From JBHIET01 sp046760785 (GTDB taxonomy: Bacteria > Chloroflexota > Anaerolineae > B4-G1), in assembly GCA_046760785.1 (NCBI GenBank), contig JBHIET010000108.1, positions 1 through 7,772 on the forward strand: DNA of 7,772 bases, given 5' to 3'. A program made the position numbers and the translations under genes. Below are positions 4,991 to 7,772 of the stretch, piece by piece; position 1 is the stretch's first letter; each line of letters begins with the position of its first letter. The notes under the pieces were generated by a model that was not told the origin of the DNA, searched no databases, and saw only the letters and a program-made list of their open reading frames with translations.

Positions 4991-7243
4991 TCACGATTCA
5001 TCCGTTTGATTTTTGGGAACCCTCCCGCAGGTTGCGAACCTGCGAGAGGCCCGTGAACTACCGCCTGCGGGCAGGGTGTCGAGACCTCGGAGGTCTGCGA
5101 GTGTCGAGACGGTGCTGCTGATGTTGTTGTATGTGCCGCCGCTGATCTCGTGGTTCTCCAACACCGCACCGTAGGTGACACTCGCGCCATAAGAATCCAC
5201 CTGGGCATAGACCGGCGTGCCTACGAGCACAGAGCGTGGGAAGTGGCTCCAATCTGCCCGGTAGTAATCGCCGTTCATGGTCAAGGTGAGCACCCCGCCT
5301 GGCCCGAGGTTGGGGAAGGCGCTGGCAGCCACCTTCCAGGCTAGACCATAGTTGGCCAGGTCTTGCCAGGTCTGGTTGACACGAGTCGGCGCAGGGTTGG
5401 GGGCGATGTAGACGTCCACCCAGAACTCGGCGGTGATGGTGATGTTGCCCTGGTTCTCGATGACGACTTGGGCGTCGTCGCTGGTGACGGTGAGGCTCTG
5501 TACCACCAGATCGGGCGCGAGGACATATTTCTTCAAGATTAGCGGTGCGTAGATGACATAGTCCCTCACCGTTACCGTCACTGTGGCTGTGCTGGACTGG
5601 TCGGCGAGGTCGCGCACAGTGTAGGTAAAGACGTCGGTGCCCTCGAAATCGAGCGTGGGCGTGTAGACGATGGCCGTGCCGCTGATGCTGGCCATGCCGG
5701 TGATGGGCGTGCCGACAGTGCTGATGGATAAGACGTCGTCGGTGTCTGGGTCGCTGTCGTTGTCCAGCACGCTGATCACCGCTATAGTGTTCTCGCCCGT
5801 CCGGAAGGTGTCGTCGTTGGCCGTCGGCGCGTCGTTGTCGGCGCTGACGGTGACAGTGACGGTGGCCGTGTCGGTCAGGCTGCCGTCGCTGACGGTGTAG
5901 GTGAAGACGGCATCATAGCTGGCGATGGTGTTGGTGGGAGTGAAGACGACCTGCTCGGTGCCGCTGACGGTGGCTGTGCCGGTCACGGGCGTGCCGAGAT
6001 CACCGATGGACAGCGGATCGCTATTCGGATCGCTATCGTTGGCCAGCACGCTGATCGTCACCGGGGTGTCCTCGTCGGTGCTGGCGGTGTCATCTACGGC
6101 CACCGGCGCAGCGTTCTGGAAGAGCACGCTGTCTATCCCCGGCCGGGCCGTGAGCGGGTCAGCGCTGGTCGTGGCAGTAACCAGGGCGGTGCCGGCAGTG
6201 GTGGAAGTCAAAACCACACTCGCCTGATGGTTGGCATCCGTGGTGTCTGTGATGGCGCTCAACGCGCCCAGACTGGCGGTGAAGGAGATCACCTCGCCGG
6301 TTTGCTGGTTGAGCGTGCCGGTCAGGGTAGCGGTCAGTGTGACCGGGGACAGGCCATCGGCCACCTGGCTGGAGGGCGTGGCGTTCAGCGTCAGCGTGTA
6401 GTAGTTCACCCGCGCCAGGGATGGGTTGTCGAATTGATGATGAAGCATGGCTTCGATGTTAGCCAGGCCGGTGACACCCCAATCGTTGTAGAAGGCGTTG
6501 ATGGGCAGACGGCTGCTGGTCGCGGTCACGGTGATGTTCACCCCTCCACTCGGTCCATTGTTGCGGAAGGTGTTGGCCCCGCCCGCCGTGCCACCCAGCG
6601 TGATGGCAAAGGCGTCGCTTGTGGCGGCGTAGACCAAACCGGCTGTCAGGCTGCCGCTGATGATGGTGTTATGGGCCAGCAGGCTGCCTGCGGAGGAACC
6701 ATCTACGTAGATGCCGGTGCCATTGTTCTCAATTGTGCCGCTGAGCACCGTCGTCGTTCCCCCCCTGACGTACACCCCGCTGCCGCTGCCGCTGGCATAG
6801 TTGCTGATGACGTCTGTCGCGTCGAGGAGCAGCGTGCCCTGGTTATAGACGCCGCCACCGTTGCCGGTTGCTTTGCCGTCCCGGATGGTCACGCCGGTGA
6901 TGGTGAGGACTCCGCTTGTGCTGATCACGCGAGAAGTGTTGTTGCCGCTGATCGCAAGGTCACTCGCACCGGGGCCGCTGATGGTGAGCGTTTTGGTGAT
7001 TTCGAGCTGGCCGCCGGTCAGGGTGATGGTGGCAGGGTAGGCGAGGCCGAATTCGATCACGTCGCCATCATCGGCGTCAAGGATGGCCTGCCGCAGAGAG
7101 CCGGCCCCGCTGTCATTGGTATTGGTGACAGTGTGGCTAGCCGCGCGTGCCACCGGCAGTGGCAGTGTGCCCGGCAGCGCCGCCAGTAATACCAGCATCG
7201 CCACCGGCAGGGCCAGTGCAATTAGCAAACGCTTGATTTTCAT
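4991..7243 (-). CDS. Secreted beta-helix / tandem-95 / CARDB-like protein
   Basis: A 750-residue exported protein. Residues 1-~34 are a Sec signal peptide (MKIKR, a hydrophobic stretch, then ARA before the likely cut). Then follow: residues ~38-260, a right-handed parallel beta-helix that opens with VTNTNDSGAGSLRQAILDA and continues with TLTISGPGASDLAISGN and GGGVYNQGTL; ~285-385, a Big_1 (invasin-like) Ig domain; ~388-490 and ~490-590, two tandem-95 / cadherin-like repeats (VDDTASTDEDTP and NDDTFRTGENT starts, each with LxNDSDP and VFTYTV); YAPLILKK at 565-572; and ~577-712, a CARDB-like domain. Residues ~713-750 are encoded by dispersed palindromes and look like an acquired tail. No catalytic residues or cell-wall anchor are recognised, so an adhesive or surface role is only a guess. 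The start ATG 7243 has AAGGAG seven bases upstream. A 48-base upstream in-frame extension lacks support. Confidence 0.88.
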   Translation of the reverse strand: MKIKRLLIALALPVAMLVLLAALPGTLPLPVARAASHTVTNTNDSGAGSLRQAILDADDGDVIEFGLAYPATITLTGGQLEITKTLTISGPGASDLAISGNNTSRVISTSGVLTITGVTIRDGKATGNGGGVYNQGTLLLDATDVISNYASGSGSGVYVRGGTTTVLSGTIENNGTGIYVDGSSAGSLLAHNTIISGSLTAGLVYAATSDAFAITLGGTAGGANTFRNNGPSGGVNITVTATSSRLPINAFYNDWGVTGLANIEAMLHHQFDNPSLARVNYYTLTLNATPSSQVADGLSPVTLTATLTGTLNQQTGEVISFTASLGALSAITDTTDANHQASVVLTSTTAGTALVTATTSADPLTARPGIDSVLFQNAAPVAVDDTASTDEDTPVTISVLANDSDPNSDPLSIGDLGTPVTGTATVSGTEQVVFTPTNTIASYDAVFTYTVSDGSLTDTATVTVTVSADNDAPTANDDTFRTGENTIAVISVLDNDSDPDTDDVLSISTVGTPITGMASISGTAIVYTPTLDFEGTDVFTYTVRDLADQSSTATVTVTVRDYVIYAPLILKKYVLAPDLVVQSLTVTSDDAQVVIENQGNITITAEFWVDVYIAPNPAPTRVNQTWQDLANYGLAWKVAASAFPNLGPGGVLTLTMNGDYYRADWSHFPRSVLVGTPVYAQVDSYGASVTYGAVLENHEISGGTYNNISSTVSTLADLRGLDTLPAGGSSRASRRFATCGRVPKNQTDES
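5021..5049. repeat. Dispersed palindrome inside the 3' end of the large gene
   Basis: CGCAGGTT (5026-5033), loop GCG, AACCTGCG (5037-5044) is a perfect 8-bp stem. It extends past one C-A mismatch by CCTC (5021-5024) with GAGG (5046-5049), giving 12 pairs over 29 bases. It encodes RASRRFATCGR on the - strand, near residues 733-742, which is unlike the rest of the protein. This looks like a REP-type element captured by the reading frame. Confidence 0.7.
5076..5110. repeat. Palindrome between 10-base direct repeats
   Basis: AGACCTCGGAGGTCT (5082-5096) is a perfect palindrome of 7+1+7 bases. GTGTCGAGAC occurs at 5076-5085 and again at 5101-5110, so the centre of the palindrome lies between direct repeats with a 25-base period. 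The unit lies in the coding sequence of the large - strand gene and encodes the tail STLADLRGLDT. It is the compensatory variant of the palindrome at 7744-7758. Confidence 0.75.
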
Positions 7244-7315
7244 CGGTCGTCTCCTTCCCTTTTCGTAAAGACCATCTCCTAGCCTGGACAAGCCAGAGCC
7301 AAAAGGATTCTTTGA

Positions 7316-7385
7316 ACCGCCAAGAGCGCAAAGAACACAAAGGCTTTTCAGGATTTATCTTTGCGCTCTTGGCATCCTTTGCGGT
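7316..7385. repeat. Large inverted repeat with 15-bp arms
   Basis: GCCAAGAGCGCAAAG (7319-7333) and CTTTGCGCTCTTGGC (7359-7373) are exact reverse complements around a 25-base loop. ACCGC (7316-7320) and GCGGT (7381-7385) add an alternative outer stem. A T6 run (7388-7393) follows on the + strand, but no + strand gene precedes it here, so a terminator role is not supported. It lies in the upstream region of the large - strand gene. It resembles a dispersed intergenic repeat, from memory. Confidence 0.8.
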
Positions 7386-7396
7386 GATTTTTTGTT

Positions 7397-7420
7397 CATT
7401 GTGCGTTACTGCTCAGGCTG
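7397..7420 (+). repeat. Left target duplication and left TIR
   Basis: CATTGTGC (7397-7404) is the target-site copy and GTTACTGCTCAGGCTG (7405-7420) is the left terminal inverted repeat of the MITE-like element. Confidence 0.88.
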
Positions 7421-7435
7421 CGCCGGTCGAGCGGC

Positions 7436-7455
7436 GTCCTGAGCCTGTCGAAGGG
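7436..7455 (+). repeat. 20-base direct repeat, copy 1
   Basis: GTCCTGAGCCTGTCGAAGGG, identical to 7528-7547. This is the type of dispersed repeat (in reverse, CCTTCGACAGGCTCAGG) seen between genes in many bacteria, from memory. It lies inside the MITE-like element. A degenerate third copy, TTGAGCTTGTCG, is at 7513-7524. Confidence 0.85.
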
Positions 7456-7527
7456 TAGGCGCTTTAGGTCGAGTAGCGAAGCGTACCGAGACCAAGCGCC
7501 GTATCCGCCGGGTTGAGCTTGTCGCTT

Positions 7528-7547
7528 GTCCTGAGCCTGTCGAAGGG
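7528..7547 (+). repeat. 20-base direct repeat, copy 2
   Basis: Exact second copy of the 20-mer at 7436-7455, same orientation, 92 bases apart, both inside the MITE-like element. Confidence 0.85.
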
Positions 7548-7651
7548 AAACCAGACCAAGCAGCCTATGCTGAGCCGCTCGCTTGGTTTCGATATGCTGC
7601 TCCCTCTGGTCGCAGCTACTCAACCAGCGCTCGCTCGCCCAATACTGCATC

Positions 7652-7675
7652 CAGCCTGAGCAGTAACCATTGTGC
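7652..7675 (-). repeat. Right TIR and right target duplication
   Basis: CAGCCTGAGCAGTAAC (7652-7667) is the right terminal inverted repeat, a perfect match to the left one. CATTGTGC (7668-7675) is the second target-site copy. Confidence 0.88.
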
Positions 7676-7743
7676 AAGGATTTTACTGTTGAGGTACTAA
7701 TCGGCTTTATGTCCTTAGAGAGCCTTTCGCAATTCAAACTGCC

Positions 7744-7758
7744 AGACTTCGGAAGTCT
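7744..7758. repeat. Palindrome AGACTTCGGAAGTCT
   Basis: Perfect 7+1+7 palindrome near the right edge. It differs from the palindrome at 5082-5096 only at positions 5 and 11, where a C-G pair is replaced by T-A, so pairing is kept. The element may continue beyond the window. Confidence 0.75.
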
Positions 7759-7772
7759 CGAAGGTGCTCCGC

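Larger units (their letters stand above)
7405..7667. mobile_element. 263-bp MITE-like element with 16-bp TIRs and 8-bp TSD
   Basis: GTTACTGCTCAGGCTG (7405-7420) and its exact reverse complement (7652-7667) form perfect 16-bp terminal inverted repeats. Directly outside them, CATTGTGC is present at both 7397-7404 and 7668-7675. That is an exact 8-bp target-site duplication and the signature of transposition. The 263-bp interior has no credible gene, so the element is non-autonomous. Inside are two identical 20-base direct repeats, and inverted related blocks at 7467-7498 and 7580-7625 that share CGCTTGGT and GCTACTCRACC ends. The whole could fold into a long imperfect hairpin. An 8-bp duplication fits several transposase families (for example IS66, ISL3, IS256), and I cannot choose among them. 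Identity of both the repeats and the duplication suggests recent insertion. No transposase is in the window. Confidence 0.88.
7244..7772. other. Gene-free region made of repeats
   Basis: No coding region is supported here. The first ~70 bases are the leader of the large - strand gene. Only its Shine-Dalgarno (7251-7256) is clear, because no convincing -10/-35 pair is seen. Then come an inverted repeat (7316-7385), a MITE-like element (7405-7667), about 70 plain bases and a palindrome at the window edge. A 113-codon open frame on the - strand (7396-7737) crosses the whole element and is read from dispersed-repeat sequence. Confidence 0.75.

Noticed and set aside
4777..5208. N-terminal extension of the DUF3048 protein to 5208
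   Set aside because: It would run through the extended -10 promoter and the terminator hairpin, overlap the next gene, and bury a perfect lipoprotein signal peptide that begins at 4776 with its own GGAGG.
6227..7189. 320-residue open frame on the + strand opposite the beta-helix gene
   Set aside because: It is the antisense shadow of a long repetitive gene with strong GC bias. It has low-complexity Gly/Ala/Val content, no recognisable domain and no clear ribosome binding site.
7261..7320. Promoter for the large - strand gene
   Set aside because: Candidate pairs such as TTGTCC with TTACGA are too weak to support, and no extended -10 like the other two promoters is present.
7692..7709. GAGGTACTAATCGGC-like similarity to the 3' end of 23S rRNA
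   Set aside because: Only about 15 bases match. The preceding conserved rRNA helices and a following 5S gene are absent.
7396..7737. 113-residue open frame on the - strand in the right-hand gene-free region
   Set aside because: It is read across the MITE ends and dispersed repeats (peptides such as LRQAQDKRQAQ and PFDRLRTPLDRR), a common spurious translation of such repeats. It has no domain and crosses both target duplications.

Overview
The window looks like chromosomal DNA of a GC-rich bacterium, most likely Chloroflexota (Anaerolineae-like). This is an inference from three things: an amrS-amrB-amrA cluster, a DUF3048 lipoprotein with a Thr-Pro linker, and a large secreted beta-helix / tandem-95 protein carrying a YAPLILKK segment, together with many small dispersed palindromes between genes. 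No rRNA, tRNA, CRISPR array or phage gene is seen.

Left half, + strand (119-3520): an extended -10 promoter drives a tight four-gene unit. It holds amrS (radical SAM enzyme), amrB (Memo family), amrA (AMMECR1 family) and a single-chain fusion of a MNT nucleotidyltransferase domain to a HepT-like HEPN domain. The first three form the conserved 'AmmeMemoRadiSam' set, whose biochemical role I cannot assign. The fourth resembles a MntA/HepT toxin-antitoxin pair joined in one frame. An internal Shine-Dalgarno and ATG lie exactly at the HEPN boundary. Two of the three gene junctions carry short tandem repeats: about 8 nt x5 before amrB, and 7 nt x4 over the start of the fusion gene.

Right half, - strand (3601-7243): a DUF3048 (YerB-like) lipoprotein with its own extended -10 promoter, and upstream of it a 750-residue secreted protein with a right-handed beta-helix, a Big_1-like domain, two tandem-95 cadherin-like repeats and a CARDB-like domain. 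A hairpin terminator lies between them. The last ~40 codons of the large gene are built from two dispersed palindromes.

Far right (7244-7772): no gene. It holds a 15-bp inverted repeat, then a 263-bp MITE-like element with perfect 16-bp terminal inverted repeats and an exact 8-bp target duplication (CATTGTGC). The element contains older-looking repeats, including two identical 20-mers. A palindrome near the window edge is a compensatory variant of one inside the large gene.
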